DNA from: DASXVX01 sp036504075
GTDB lineage: Bacteria > Bacillota > Sulfobacillia > Symbiobacteriales > Symbiobacteriaceae
Direction of reading: 5' to 3'
Assembly: GCA_036504075.1 (NCBI GenBank)
Contig: DASXVX010000055.1
Coordinates: 186,001 to 250,000 of the forward strand
DNA length: 64,000 bases
Made by a program: the position numbers and the translations under genes. A model generated the notes under the pieces. The model saw only the letters and a program-made list of their open reading frames with translations. It searched no databases and was not told the DNA's origin. Within the stretch, counting starts at the first letter, position 1; every line of letters starts with the position of its first letter. Shown one piece after another: positions 1-8,088 of this stretch.

Positions 1-53
1 AGCGGTTGCAGTGACATAGCTTGATCGTATCGGATACAGGGGGGGCGAGCCGA

Positions 54-191
54 GTGGATGAGCGGGAGCTGGTGTGCCGGTGCCGGGCGGGCGACCTGTC
101 CGCCACGGCCAAGGCCGCCGTCCCCCGTTTTGACCCGAAACCATCTCTGGCGATCTCTTTGCCGAGAGCGGTTGAGCAGTGGGTTGCCTGA
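54..191 (+). pseudogene. remnant of an ECF sigma factor N-terminus
   Basis: A GTG at 54 behind a G-rich stretch (AGGGGGGGC) opens a 45-residue frame beginning VDERELVCRCRAGDLSA. This closely matches the usual start of ECF sigma factors (DEELVRRCRAGD, followed by a Phe-rich region 2). After about 16 residues the resemblance is lost and the frame stops at 189-191, so regions 2 and 4 are missing. I read it as a truncated remnant left by deletion. It could also be a chance match, because only the first 15 residues carry the signal. Confidence 0.35.
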
Positions 192-289
192 GTTGACCAG
201 CCGCGCCGTGGAGTAAAAGCCATGCTGTGAAACCAGAAGGCTCTTCCCCCCGTCAATTCAGTGAACGTCTTACCGGGAGGAATGCAGAG

Positions 290-1384
290 TTGCGCCGCAA
301 GATTGCTCCGATCCTGGTGCTGATCGCACTGGTGGCGTGGGGCTGTACCAATGCCGGCAGTCGCGGAAAGGCCGTCCCCAACCCCGACATGGCGTCGGCG
401 GTTGCGGCGCCGGGGGGCGATTCAAAGCTCAATCCCCATGTGACTGTGGGGCCGGGCACGGTCAAGATCACACCCGACCTCCCAACGGTAACCCCACCGG
501 CGGGATGGCTATCCCAGGCCGAAATCCAGCAGAAGGCCATGAACGCGGTCTCCGCCAACGGCGGACCAGGGGGCATGCTCACGTTGACCGCCATCCGGCC
601 AGATGAGCCAAATGGCCTGTGGGTCGTAGAGTTTGCCACCGATGGTCGGCAAGTCAGCGGACCGCACAGTCATCCGGCTCTCACCAACTGGCCCAAGGAC
701 CCGGTGGAACAGCGCAAGGCCGGGACCTCGGACGTCAGAATCCTGAGCGCCATTACCTACGCCTTTGATGCCCGCACCGGCGAGGGGCGGGGCGGTGGAT
801 TCAGAGGGGGTGCACCCGATCTGAGCCGTTCAGACCTGGAGCACTACCGGGGTCGCATCGTTTCCGCGGGACTGAATGTTCAACTGCGCCTCACCCGTCC
901 GGATGGCACCCGCGACGGGCGAGATCTGGATGTCTGGGTACCACAGGAGGCTCTGGGCAACCGCCTTTCCCTCTGGCAACTGAAGTATGGTGCCGGCCGG
1001 CAGCTGGAGGTCTGGGGACTGACCGGGCGCCCCGCGACAATCGCGGCCTATCGCCTCTCTATGGTAGACCCGCCGGGCGAAGAGCTGTTGCAAAATGATC
1101 TGGTCGGAGATGTGCCTGCCTACCCGGAAGCTGCCTACGGTCCGGACCCCGAAGGCTGGATGAGCTTTGTCGCCAAGAACAGTACGCCCGACCAGGTGTG
1201 GGACTGGTATGCCAAGCAAATGCCGAAGTATGGTTGGCATCTTCAGGACGGCACCTCCGCTGCCCCGAAGGATCGCTCAGTCCGGCGCAGCTTCCGAAAC
1301 GACGCCTGGGAGCAAGTGACCGTTGAGATTACGGGACTTCCGGAAGGTGTCCGCGTCCGCATCAATAGCAGTACCTTGCCGTGA
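290..1384 (+). CDS. lipoprotein of unknown function
   Basis: The start is taken as TTG at 290, preceded by GGGAGG at 275-280, rather than an upstream GTG at 227 that lacks a ribosome binding site. The product is about 364 residues. It starts with a basic n-region, a hydrophobic stretch and a lipobox-like LVAWGC, so it should be exported and lipid-anchored by Lsp. The remainder is soluble with no transmembrane segment. The C-terminal part (about residues 280-360) contains repeated Trp/Tyr residues and a WYAKQMPKYGW motif resembling the short membrane-associated domain seen in various bacterial lipoproteins. I do not recognise a family. The gene stands alone, with no partner in the same direction close by. 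Confidence 0.7.
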   Translation: MRRKIAPILVLIALVAWGCTNAGSRGKAVPNPDMASAVAAPGGDSKLNPHVTVGPGTVKITPDLPTVTPPAGWLSQAEIQQKAMNAVSANGGPGGMLTLTAIRPDEPNGLWVVEFATDGRQVSGPHSHPALTNWPKDPVEQRKAGTSDVRILSAITYAFDARTGEGRGGGFRGGAPDLSRSDLEHYRGRIVSAGLNVQLRLTRPDGTRDGRDLDVWVPQEALGNRLSLWQLKYGAGRQLEVWGLTGRPATIAAYRLSMVDPPGEELLQNDLVGDVPAYPEAAYGPDPEGWMSFVAKNSTPDQVWDWYAKQMPKYGWHLQDGTSAAPKDRSVRRSFRNDAWEQVTVEITGLPEGVRVRINSSTLP

Positions 1385-1652
1385 CGCTCCTTCGGGCCAC
1401 CAGCCCCAATGCGTCCCACTTGTGATCGACGTGGCCTTATAGTGTCCAGTGCGTGTCTGCACCCAAACGGGCCGGGGTGTCCAAATCAAGCCGTCGGAAA
1501 GGATCGTCACCGCTTGCCTGCGGTTTCTCCGAATGCACTGGCATACGCTGCGGTTCGACCAGCATGCGGGAAGGCTGGCCGTGGCGCCAGACTTGGTGGC
1601 ACCGGACGGGTCGCATGGGCGCCGCCCCAAAAGGACTATACACACATGAAAG

Positions 1653-1682
1653 AGGCGCTAACCCTTCGATCAGGGCAAGCGC
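1653..1682 (-). terminator. weak terminator hairpin after the 1695-2153 gene
   Basis: An imperfect inverted repeat (GGCGCTAACCCT pairing with AGGGCAAGCGCT) lies 13 bases beyond the stop of the minus-strand gene ending at 1695. A short T-rich run (CTCTTTC) follows on the minus strand. The hairpin is interrupted, so it is a weak call. The rest of 1385-1694 shows no supported gene. Confidence 0.3.
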
Positions 1683-1694
1683 TTCTTGTCTTCG

Positions 1695-2153
1695 TTACCG
1701 TTTGTCTTGGTACATGCGGATAACGTCGTCCAGTACCAAGTTCGTCTCAATCGGGTTCAGCGAGTACCTGCGGCCAAGCCGCTCGTAAAGGATTCCCGCA
1801 GCCTGCTTTTCCAGCTTGTCCCCCGCCCCGGCCAAGACGGCATCCCCACCAGCGTAGGAGCCCAGGAAACAGCCGAAAGACCGGGCTCGCTTGGTTTCGA
1901 TACCATACTTCCTGAAGCCCCATACGGCACCAATGATAAAGAGGGGCCTGCCGATTTCCTCCTCCCCAAAGATGCAGAGGCTGGGGTGGGTGCCCATCTC
2001 GTCCTGAGCAATTTGGAAGCACTCAGCTATGGTGACTTCGTAGTCTAGCCCTGCAGACAGTTCCCGCCGAATTCGTTTCAGGACGGTCGGGCCGTGCAGG
2101 GTAGAAGGAACGTCTTCGTTCCAAAAGGAGTCAGTTAACAGCGGAATAGACAA
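1695..2153 (-). CDS. hypothetical protein, 152 aa
   Basis: The TTG at 2153 is preferred because AGGTGG lies 6 bases upstream. The frame also stays open further upstream, where it overlaps the end of the preceding gene at 2168. The product has no signal peptide or membrane segment. It contains a Gly-rich middle (residues roughly 75-115, with GCFLGSYAGGDAVLAGAG) and an amphipathic C-terminus. The Gly-rich core loosely recalls Ntn-hydrolase (proteasome/HslV-like) folds, but no catalytic N-terminal Thr is visible and I do not assign it. Its placement 14 bases after the lipoprotein gene at 2168-3121 suggests one transcript. Codon use is less GC-rich than in the core genes, fitting an accessory region. 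Confidence 0.55.
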   Translation of the reverse strand: MSIPLLTDSFWNEDVPSTLHGPTVLKRIRRELSAGLDYEVTIAECFQIAQDEMGTHPSLCIFGEEEIGRPLFIIGAVWGFRKYGIETKRARSFGCFLGSYAGGDAVLAGAGDKLEKQAAGILYERLGRRYSLNPIETNLVLDDVIRMYQDKR

Positions 2154-2167
2154 TTTGGTCCACCTCG

Positions 2168-3121
2168 CTAACAGGCGATATCCGTACACTCCCACGAATC
2201 GCCGTTGTCCCGCTGAATGCCGGGGAAGGGGACAGCAGGGTCAGGCGCCACACGGAAGATGATAGGAATCTCATACTTCATCAGTTCCATGTGTGTCTTG
2301 GCCCTGGTCGTCCCAGGATCAATCCAGGCGTTGTCGGGATCATCATCATACGTCATCACGTCAACCAACTGCTGACGGATGGTTGCCAGGGCGGTCTTGT
2401 GTGCTTCGATAGCCAGCATCATCTGAGCAGGATCGACGTGCTCGAACTTTTGCTTGACGAATTCGGCTGCATCGGCAGCGAACCCGGCAAGGTACTGATT
2501 CCTCGTCTGGTCGTCCTGATCCTTGCACCGCCCGCCGTTCACCCGCTTGCTAGGGTGCCACCGATAGAGGTACCCGACGATGTTCTGGCCCAATTCGGGG
2601 CGACTGACAACCACAATCTGCAAGCACCGGGCGTATGCCTCCGGGGTGTAGGAATCGGGGACCGGAACACCAGGGGAAGGGTAGTATACGCCACTGCCAG
2701 TCTGGACGACAGTATAGTCGGCCTTCTGCATGTGATCCACGTAGCCCTTCAACTGAGTGATGGTAGCCTCACGCTGGCCGTTGAAGAAGTACTTATCCGG
2801 CTTGATCTCCCACAGCTTCCATTCGTCGCCGCTGCTCAGGCGGTAGAGTGCCCAAACGTCAGCCTCCAGACGGGTGTACGGAATCCGCAGATTCACGCCC
2901 GCCTTGAGTGCTCCGCTGGTCTTGGCAGTGTCAGCGACAAACTGCCCAGCCTCCATGTGGACCATGACGCCGGTGCTTGCCATGTAGAGGTCGTTGAGCT
3001 TCCACATCTGCTCCGGATAGCCGAGTGAGTACCCGGTGCAGCCAGACAGAAGCAACACAACTGCCGCCATCACCAGGGCCAAGGGCCGCAGGAACCGCTT
3101 CAAGACAAGACCAGTCCGCAA
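2168..3121 (-). CDS. lipoprotein with possible PD-(D/E)XK nuclease-like motif
   Basis: The start is uncertain. The TTG at 3121 lies about 11 bases after GGAAGG and gives an n-region with Arg/Lys, a hydrophobic stretch and the lipobox LLLSGC, so export and lipidation are likely. Alternative starts are GTG 3130 and TTG 3103. About residues 85-110 contain EADVWAL, then LWEIKP 18 residues later, then a Gln-Leu-x-x-Tyr-Val helix. This D...ExK...Q spacing is the pattern of PD-(D/E)XK folds seen in many polymorphic-toxin-like proteins (EIKPD followed by QLxxY). The C-terminal third is helical. Function is unknown; a secreted nuclease or a degenerate scaffold are both possible. The gene downstream (1695-2153) is probably co-transcribed. 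Confidence 0.55.
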   Translation of the reverse strand: MRTGLVLKRFLRPLALVMAAVVLLLSGCTGYSLGYPEQMWKLNDLYMASTGVMVHMEAGQFVADTAKTSGALKAGVNLRIPYTRLEADVWALYRLSSGDEWKLWEIKPDKYFFNGQREATITQLKGYVDHMQKADYTVVQTGSGVYYPSPGVPVPDSYTPEAYARCLQIVVVSRPELGQNIVGYLYRWHPSKRVNGGRCKDQDDQTRNQYLAGFAADAAEFVKQKFEHVDPAQMMLAIEAHKTALATIRQQLVDVMTYDDDPDNAWIDPGTTRAKTHMELMKYEIPIIFRVAPDPAVPFPGIQRDNGDSWECTDIAC

Positions 3122-3134
3122 CCGCAGCACCGCC

Positions 3135-3168
3135 TTCCATATGCTACCAACTAGTGTAGCATATGGAA
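3135..3168. repeat. perfect 13-bp inverted repeat
   Basis: TTCCATATGCTAC at 3135-3147 is followed by an 8-base loop and its exact reverse complement at 3156-3168. It lies just upstream of the likely start of the 2168-3121 lipoprotein gene. That position suits an operator or a leader hairpin that could pair with the ribosome binding site, since GGAAGG overlaps its edge. It has no T-run, so it is not a simple terminator. Confidence 0.6.
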
Positions 3169-3278
3169 ACGCATGACAGGTATGGGAACGTGTATCCATG
3201 AAGCGTGTTTTCGGTGCCAAGAAAAAAGCATCGGCCCGCCCGATACAGGGCAGGCCAGCTTGCTCGACCTTCGAGCAT

Positions 3279-3404
3279 CTATCGTCCTCTTGACGTTGTC
3301 GTTACCGACATTCCGATGATTCCTCCAAGTTCAGCTAGGGCCGTATTAGCAAACACGAAAGCAGTCAGCACGGAAATCACCAGGATCACCAGCACTCGAC
3401 GCAT
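3279..3404 (-). CDS. short secreted peptide, Phr-like pheromone precursor
   Basis: ATG at 3404 follows a perfect AAGGAGG at a 9-base spacing, so this 41-residue gene is well supported despite its size. It begins with two Arg, then about 18 hydrophobic residues, then a signal peptidase I site (NTALA followed by ELGG). Cleavage would release a 17-residue peptide ending SVTTTSRGR. Prepeptides of Bacillus Phr/Nprx type have just this form: a signal peptide plus a short tail, further trimmed and re-imported. It lies 124 bases downstream of, and in the same direction as, a TPR protein gene, the standard Rap-Phr order. Signalling is inferred from architecture only; no family match is claimed. Confidence 0.7.
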   Translation of the reverse strand: MRRVLVILVISVLTAFVFANTALAELGGIIGMSVTTTSRGR

Positions 3405-3528
3405 ACTCTCAACCTCCTTAAATCTGGTATTCCTGTCCACCCCAGATTTTCCCTCTCCGCTGTAGCAATTCATCTGCCACAGTAATCTCCTGTCAGCGAA
3501 ACCACTCCGGGAAAGAAGGGCGGGAAGG

Positions 3529-4449
3529 CTATTCCGCCTTTTCCGCCTCTCCCACCTGGATTGCCATTTTCAGTTGGATGTGCCTGTTCATGAAGCTAGG
3601 CAGCTTCAGGTCCACGGCAAGGTTATAGGTGACGGTACACAGCATCCGGGCGACCGGCAGATGGTCCCGGTGTTTGGCGTAGACCATGCCCGAATACCAG
3701 CAAGCCCAGAACTCCTGCTCCTTGGTCGATGGGGAACCGGGAGAAAGGAACTCCTTTGCCAGTTCGATCACCTTGTTAGGGTCCGTGCCTTCCTGGTAAG
3801 TTCGGTTGAGGGTTAAGAGGAGTAGTTCCCGTACCAACACGGTGTCCTCCGGGCAGTCCTTGTCGAGGAGTTCCTTGCCCTGCCGGTAGTACTTGTCGCC
3901 CTCGTTCAGGCGGCCCGTCTCGTAGCACACCCATGCGGCCATCAGACAGGCCATGATTGCATGGCTGGCCGATTTCCGGCTCGGTGTCGCTTCGTACACC
4001 TGGCGCAAGAGAGTGACCGCCCTCTCAAAGTCTGCGAGGTAGCCCTGCTCGTTCATCGAACGACGAATGAGAGCCCGGTTGTAGTAAACCCTGCCCTTCC
4101 AGCTTTCCAGCTCCGGGTACAGGGCTGCATTCTGGAACCAGGTGTTACACACATCGTTTGCTAGAATGAAGTCGCCAATCCGCCGGTAGAACTCGCACAG
4201 GTTGGCCCAGACCTTTCCCAGCAATACGTCGCATCTCGCTTCGGTGGCATGGCGTTCGGCCAACTGGCCGAGTTCAACCGCTGAATACCATTGTCCCGTA
4301 GCGCCCCTGGTGATTGCGGCCAGCAGGTGTGCCTTGGCAAGTTCTTCCCGGCTCAGGTCGAGAAGCAGAAGCTCCCCGAAGTGCTGCCACGCCTGCATGT
4401 ACCGCCCCGAATTGACCAGCCGTTCTAACTCAACGACTGACTTTTCCAT
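3529..4449 (-). CDS. TPR-repeat protein, Rap/RRNPP-like peptide receptor candidate
   Basis: The start is ATG 4449, behind GGGGAGG at about 10 bases. The 306-residue product is almost wholly alpha-helical, with degenerate 34-residue TPR units across its length. Clear ones include AWVCYETGRLNEGDKYYRQG near residue 190 and RVYYNRALIRRSMNEQG near residue 140. It has no DNA-binding HTH and no membrane segment, so it would be cytoplasmic. This resembles Rap proteins, which bind response regulators or DNA-binding proteins and are inhibited by a re-imported peptide. Rap proteins are about 370-380 residues, so this one is shorter. The small exported peptide gene follows at 3279-3404. Receptor function is inferred. 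Confidence 0.65.
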   Translation of the reverse strand: MEKSVVELERLVNSGRYMQAWQHFGELLLLDLSREELAKAHLLAAITRGATGQWYSAVELGQLAERHATEARCDVLLGKVWANLCEFYRRIGDFILANDVCNTWFQNAALYPELESWKGRVYYNRALIRRSMNEQGYLADFERAVTLLRQVYEATPSRKSASHAIMACLMAAWVCYETGRLNEGDKYYRQGKELLDKDCPEDTVLVRELLLLTLNRTYQEGTDPNKVIELAKEFLSPGSPSTKEQEFWACWYSGMVYAKHRDHLPVARMLCTVTYNLAVDLKLPSFMNRHIQLKMAIQVGEAEKAE

Positions 4450-4749
4450 AAAGGCGTTGCCTCCCCCCAACTGTGTTCCCCGCCAGAGTAATTCTCCTCC
4501 AGACCAGCCATATCCTTCCAACTGATTCCATAAATGTACAGGAGATGGAAAGGACATTGTGGACGGGCGTACCCGGAGGATGCTGGGGCGCATATCCCCA
4601 TGGCTGGAATCATTATGGTAACTCGTACAAGCCTCTCAGACGGCTCAGAATGAAGTAGCCTACCCCGCCACAGCGAACGTCGGGAACGATGCGCCACCGA
4701 AACGACATGGAACACCACCAGGCCATCTTGCCCGAAGAACAAACCTCTG

Positions 4750-4778
4750 TTGTTGCACTCCTCTCAGTTGCGTACAAT
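4750..4778 (+). promoter_or_regulatory. sigma-A-type promoter for 4816-5151
   Basis: TTGTTG at 4750-4755 and TACAAT at 4773-4778 are separated by exactly 17 bases. They lie about 37 bases upstream of the ATG at 4816. The region 4450-4749 between this promoter and the divergent TPR gene holds no supported gene. Confidence 0.5.
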
Positions 4779-4815
4779 GTATCTAAATCCTGGACAGATG
4801 GTTGGGGGAATTCGA

Positions 4816-5151
4816 ATGACGCTCTTCACCCTGGCAAAGGTTGTGACTCCGGAGCAGGAAGCTCGGGCTTCGTTGGTACTGATCCTGAGCGTCCTGTTGC
4901 CTGCCATTCTGGCGGTGCTTTGGTTCCGTGTTGCCCGTCGGCGCAGCAAACAGGGGAAGGCTCCGCTTCAGTACGAGTTGTCCGGGACCCTGGCAGCGGC
5001 GGGTTCGCTCTTCGTATTGTGGCTGGGACCGGGACAGTCATGGCTTACCCGCAGTGCTTCGGTCGCCTTTGTTCTGGTCCTGTCCCTGGCCGCGGTGTCT
5101 ATGGTGGTATTCTTCCTTTTCCGGAACGCTATTGCGAAAGGCCACGCATAG
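4816..5151 (+). CDS. small membrane protein, 111 aa
   Basis: ATG at 4816 follows GGGGGAA at about 5 bases. The product has three hydrophobic stretches: about residues 18-38 (ASLVLILSVLLPAILAVLWF), 58-76 and 84-104. Between the first and second lies a basic loop (RVARRRSKQGK). It is most simply an integral membrane protein with three helices. No family is recognised. It is flanked by its own promoter and a strong terminator at 5187-5233, so it is a single-gene unit. Confidence 0.65.
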   Translation: MTLFTLAKVVTPEQEARASLVLILSVLLPAILAVLWFRVARRRSKQGKAPLQYELSGTLAAAGSLFVLWLGPGQSWLTRSASVAFVLVLSLAAVSMVVFFLFRNAIAKGHA

Positions 5152-5186
5152 CCCAGGGAACCCCAAAGCAACGTCTGTATCGGTAA

Positions 5187-5234
5187 GAAACGAGCCTGCA
5201 TACCGCGTCCAGCGGAGAATGCAGGCTCGTTTTC
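5187..5234 (+). terminator. rho-independent terminator
   Basis: AAACGAGCCTGCAT at 5188-5201 pairs perfectly with ATGCAGGCTCGTTT at 5219-5232 across a 17-base loop. A short T-run ends the right arm. It lies 36 bases after the stop of the small membrane protein. Its arms share the core GAGCCTGCAT/ATGCAGGCTC with another hairpin at 44689-44732. Confidence 0.75.
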
Positions 5235-5357
5235 AATGCCGTCGGTCCGCTGATTGTATTTCTCCACCAGAAGAGTAAAAATCGAGTGAACCAGGGACGG
5301 GGAAGTGGTCTCTCCGTAATAGAAGGGTGTTCCTCCGGGCGAAGGAGTGTAAACAAA

Positions 5358-5933
5358 TTGGACGTATCGTCGCTGGTCCGCCGGCTACAGCAAGGTGATG
5401 ATACAGCTTTTGAACCGCTCTACCGGCACTATATCGACCAGGCGGTTCGTGTCGCTTTCCTGATCACCAGAAGCCAACAGACAGCGGAAGATGCTGCTCA
5501 AGAGGCCTTTATTCAGGTGCTGCGCAAGGTCCACACCCTTCAGGACCCCGCCAGCTTTCGGAGCTGGTTCTACAGCATCTTGCTGAACGCAGCACGACGG
5601 ACCGGGCGGAAAGGTCGCAAGTGGCTGCTTCTGCCGTTTGACCTGCTCCGGCAGGATCAAGCGGACGTTCACTCGCTCCCTCCCGATGAAGCCGTGGAAC
5701 TCAAGTGCGAGGTTCAAGAGATCCGAACCCTGCTGGGACGCCTTCCGGACATCCACCGTTTTCCCATCGTTCTGCGATACTACGCCGAGCTCACAGAACT
5801 GGAGATTGCTCTTGCACTTGATTTACCGGTGGGGACCGTGAAATCCAGGCTGCACAATGCCCGACAGAAATTGTCGAGCCTTATGCAACCCCCGGAGCCG
5901 CGGGAAGGAGGAAGCGCACGTGGTGCACGATGA
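5358..5933 (+). CDS. ECF-family RNA polymerase sigma factor
   Basis: The likely start is TTG at 5358 after GAAGGAG, giving 191 residues beginning DVSSLVRRLQQGDDTAF. Region 2 is clear at about residues 15-85, with AEDAAQEAFIQVLRKV and the FRSWFYSILLN helix. Region 4 is at about 130-180, ending in the HTH LEIALALDLPVGTVKSRLHN that reads the -35 element. It should direct core RNA polymerase to a small regulon. Its end overlaps the next gene by 14 bases, the usual coupling with an anti-sigma partner. The target promoters cannot be told from this window. Confidence 0.9.
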   Translation: MDVSSLVRRLQQGDDTAFEPLYRHYIDQAVRVAFLITRSQQTAEDAAQEAFIQVLRKVHTLQDPASFRSWFYSILLNAARRTGRKGRKWLLLPFDLLRQDQADVHSLPPDEAVELKCEVQEIRTLLGRLPDIHRFPIVLRYYAELTELEIALALDLPVGTVKSRLHNARQKLSSLMQPPEPREGGSARGAR

Positions 5934-6885
5934 CGACCTCAAGGCAGCACTGGAGGCAGAGGCACGACAGGCCCGGGTTCCTGCCGACGAGATCCTGCAC
6001 CGGATCAGGCAGACAAAGGTACGACCCGGCCACCCGAGCCTGTGGCAGCGGCTGCGAATCGGCGAAGTGGTCGAGGTCATGGCTGTTTGCCTGATCCTGG
6101 CCGTCTTCGTTCTGTCCGTAGAGCACAGGTCCAGGGTGCCCATCCGGGATGGTACAGGGGCCGATGCCGCCATTGTGATGAACCTCACCTCAGTCATGTC
6201 AGTCGCCACTGTCCAGCCGGGGCAGACCGCTCAACTTCCCACGGGCCGCATCTACGTCACCCTGCAGTTCCCTCGCAGGATCGATCCGTCCAGCATCCGG
6301 ATCCGGGTGGAACCAGCAAGCTGGCACATGCAGCCATCAGGCGTCCCGGGTGAGACCAACAGTTACTCCTTTGTCATCCGGCCCGATGCCGGGGTCACCG
6401 GCAGGGTCACGATCCTGGTTGACAGCGTGAAGGCCATGGACGGGACCGAATTGCTCCGGGAACCTGCCGTTTTCCAGATGGAGACGGCGCCCGTGATCGT
6501 AGAGCGTGCCGCTGCACCTGAACCCCTTGCCAGGCTCATTCAGTCGGCCGACCATGTGACGGTTGAGACCGTAGGTATGATCGGGTCGCGGACCGAGTTC
6601 GCGGGCGGGGAGCGGGACTGGCTCGCACAAGGTGCTCAATCGGCCGTCGCCAACTCGGAAACGGACCTTGGCAGTGGCATTGGGTTCATGGAGAAGTACC
6701 GGTTGGAGATCGAGACCGGAGGAACCACCTTTGTGGTCATGTGGCAAGACTCGCGGCGGTTCACCGTGACCTGGAAGGAAGACGGGCACCAGAAAGCTGC
6801 TGCGTTCGACCAGCGAGATGAGCGATTAGCCAGCGCCATTTCCGAGGTGCTGTCCGCTCGGCAGCGGGGAGAAAGCCTGCGCTGA
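5920..6885 (+). CDS. membrane-anchored partner of the ECF sigma factor, probable anti-sigma factor
   Basis: GTG at 5920, or the adjacent GTG at 5923, follows GGAAGGAGG; either overlaps the sigma gene end. The roughly 321-residue product has a charged cytoplasmic N-terminal region of about 45 residues, then one transmembrane helix (about 48-67, VVEVMAVCLILAVFVLSVE). A large extracytoplasmic part follows, with an Ig-like beta segment (PTGRIYVTLQFPRRIDPSSI) at about 105-190. The zinc-binding HxxxCxxC motif of ZAS anti-sigma factors is absent. Position and topology argue for an anti-sigma or sensor role; sequence alone does not prove it. The exported protein gene at 6949 follows after 63 bases. 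Confidence 0.65.
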   Translation: MVHDDDLKAALEAEARQARVPADEILHRIRQTKVRPGHPSLWQRLRIGEVVEVMAVCLILAVFVLSVEHRSRVPIRDGTGADAAIVMNLTSVMSVATVQPGQTAQLPTGRIYVTLQFPRRIDPSSIRIRVEPASWHMQPSGVPGETNSYSFVIRPDAGVTGRVTILVDSVKAMDGTELLREPAVFQMETAPVIVERAAAPEPLARLIQSADHVTVETVGMIGSRTEFAGGERDWLAQGAQSAVANSETDLGSGIGFMEKYRLEIETGGTTFVVMWQDSRRFTVTWKEDGHQKAAAFDQRDERLASAISEVLSARQRGESLR

Positions 6886-6948
6886 TGCAGTGGTCGCCGG
6901 TCATGCCGGCAGACCTGACGAGAACAGACTGAAAGGAAGGATCCAAAA

Positions 6949-8088
6949 GTGAAATGTCGCCTGTCTATGAAGTTGCGTTCCCTGGCGCCACTGTTGGCGG
7001 CCTTGATTGTTGGCATCGCGGCCGGATCGGCCGTCACCGGAGTGGCCATGGCCCAGTACAGCCTGGCCGACAACTGCGTTGTGAAGTCAAATCTCCACTT
7101 TGTGTTCGAAGGGGTCGATCAGACTCCCTACGCCGGCACACTCCCCGACGGGCATCCGGCCGGGTTTATCTGCGACGGCAGGACCTACGTGCCGCTGCGC
7201 TGGCTGAGCGAAATGCTCGGGAAACAGGTCACCTGGGACGGCGCCACGTCCACCATCAACGTGTCCGGGGCGGAGTGGAATGAGAACGGTGTCACGATGA
7301 CCATCGCGGACGTGCTCCCGGGGCCGCAGCGTTCTTCTGTGAACGTCCAGGTTCGCAATACGAGCAGCCGCAACCAACTCATCAGGCTCGACGTTAACTT
7401 CTACGATGGTTCCGGCAAGCTGTTGGGGATCGCCAAGGGGCCTGACAGCACGGCCACGCTGGCCTCGGGTGAAACGCAGATGATCACGGCTGTGAGCGAG
7501 ACCAGCCTCGCCGGGTACGCGTACCTTTCCGTGACGTCTGACGTTACGCCGGCGGGACTCTATTCGCACGATACCCGTTCCGGTATCTCCGAAGTCGACC
7601 GGTTCCTGGATGCGGTAATGGAGAAGAACGGCGATGCGTTGAACCGATTGATCACCATGGAAAAGCAGCCTTGCACCACGGAGCCCGGTGGCAGCGATCC
7701 GCGCCCGGTCTGCCCGCCCGGGACGCCGGCCGGGACTGTGATCGACGTGTTCCCCACTGGGCACTGCCAACTTTCTTATGCCTACGGGCTTGAGAGTGCC
7801 CAGCGGGTGGTGGGCAACCTGCTGCTTTCCCGTCCCCTCTGGGTCTACGCAATCTACCGGATTGGGCCGACCAATCCGGCCGGCTACGCAGTGGTGCTGG
7901 CGTCCAGCCCGGATGATCGGCAGGCGGCGGTGGTCTACCTGGGCGGCGGGGGCGGGATTGTGGAAGCACGCACGATCTGCAACGATCCCAGCACGGACGT
8001 TCCGAAACAGGCCGATTTCGTCCTGCCGCCCAAGAATCGCAGTCACTCCCCCCGGGTTGGATCCCCCGGACGTGACCACAGGCAATGA
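6949..8088 (+). CDS. exported protein with copper-amine-oxidase-N stalk domain and a C-terminal repeat domain (frame breaks at 3' end)
   Basis: GTG at 6949 follows GGAAGGA at 7 bases. Residues 1-35 form a Sec signal peptide ending in VAMA before QYSLADNC. Residues about 65-100 hold the Cu_amine_oxidN1-like stalk motif (GRTYVPLRWLSEMLGKQVTWDGAT), common on Firmicute cell-surface proteins and not evidence of an oxidase. Residues about 105-190 look like a beta-sandwich. From about residue 205 a domain runs from EVDRFLDAV to DFVLPPK. The last 16 residues (RSHSP...) look out of frame: a C-run near 8047-8053 precedes, in the next frame, a second copy of the same domain (8072-8551). The true product was probably one 530-residue protein. 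Confidence 0.75.
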   Translation: MKCRLSMKLRSLAPLLAALIVGIAAGSAVTGVAMAQYSLADNCVVKSNLHFVFEGVDQTPYAGTLPDGHPAGFICDGRTYVPLRWLSEMLGKQVTWDGATSTINVSGAEWNENGVTMTIADVLPGPQRSSVNVQVRNTSSRNQLIRLDVNFYDGSGKLLGIAKGPDSTATLASGETQMITAVSETSLAGYAYLSVTSDVTPAGLYSHDTRSGISEVDRFLDAVMEKNGDALNRLITMEKQPCTTEPGGSDPRPVCPPGTPAGTVIDVFPTGHCQLSYAYGLESAQRVVGNLLLSRPLWVYAIYRIGPTNPAGYAVVLASSPDDRQAAVVYLGGGGGIVEARTICNDPSTDVPKQADFVLPPKNRSHSPRVGSPGRDHRQ

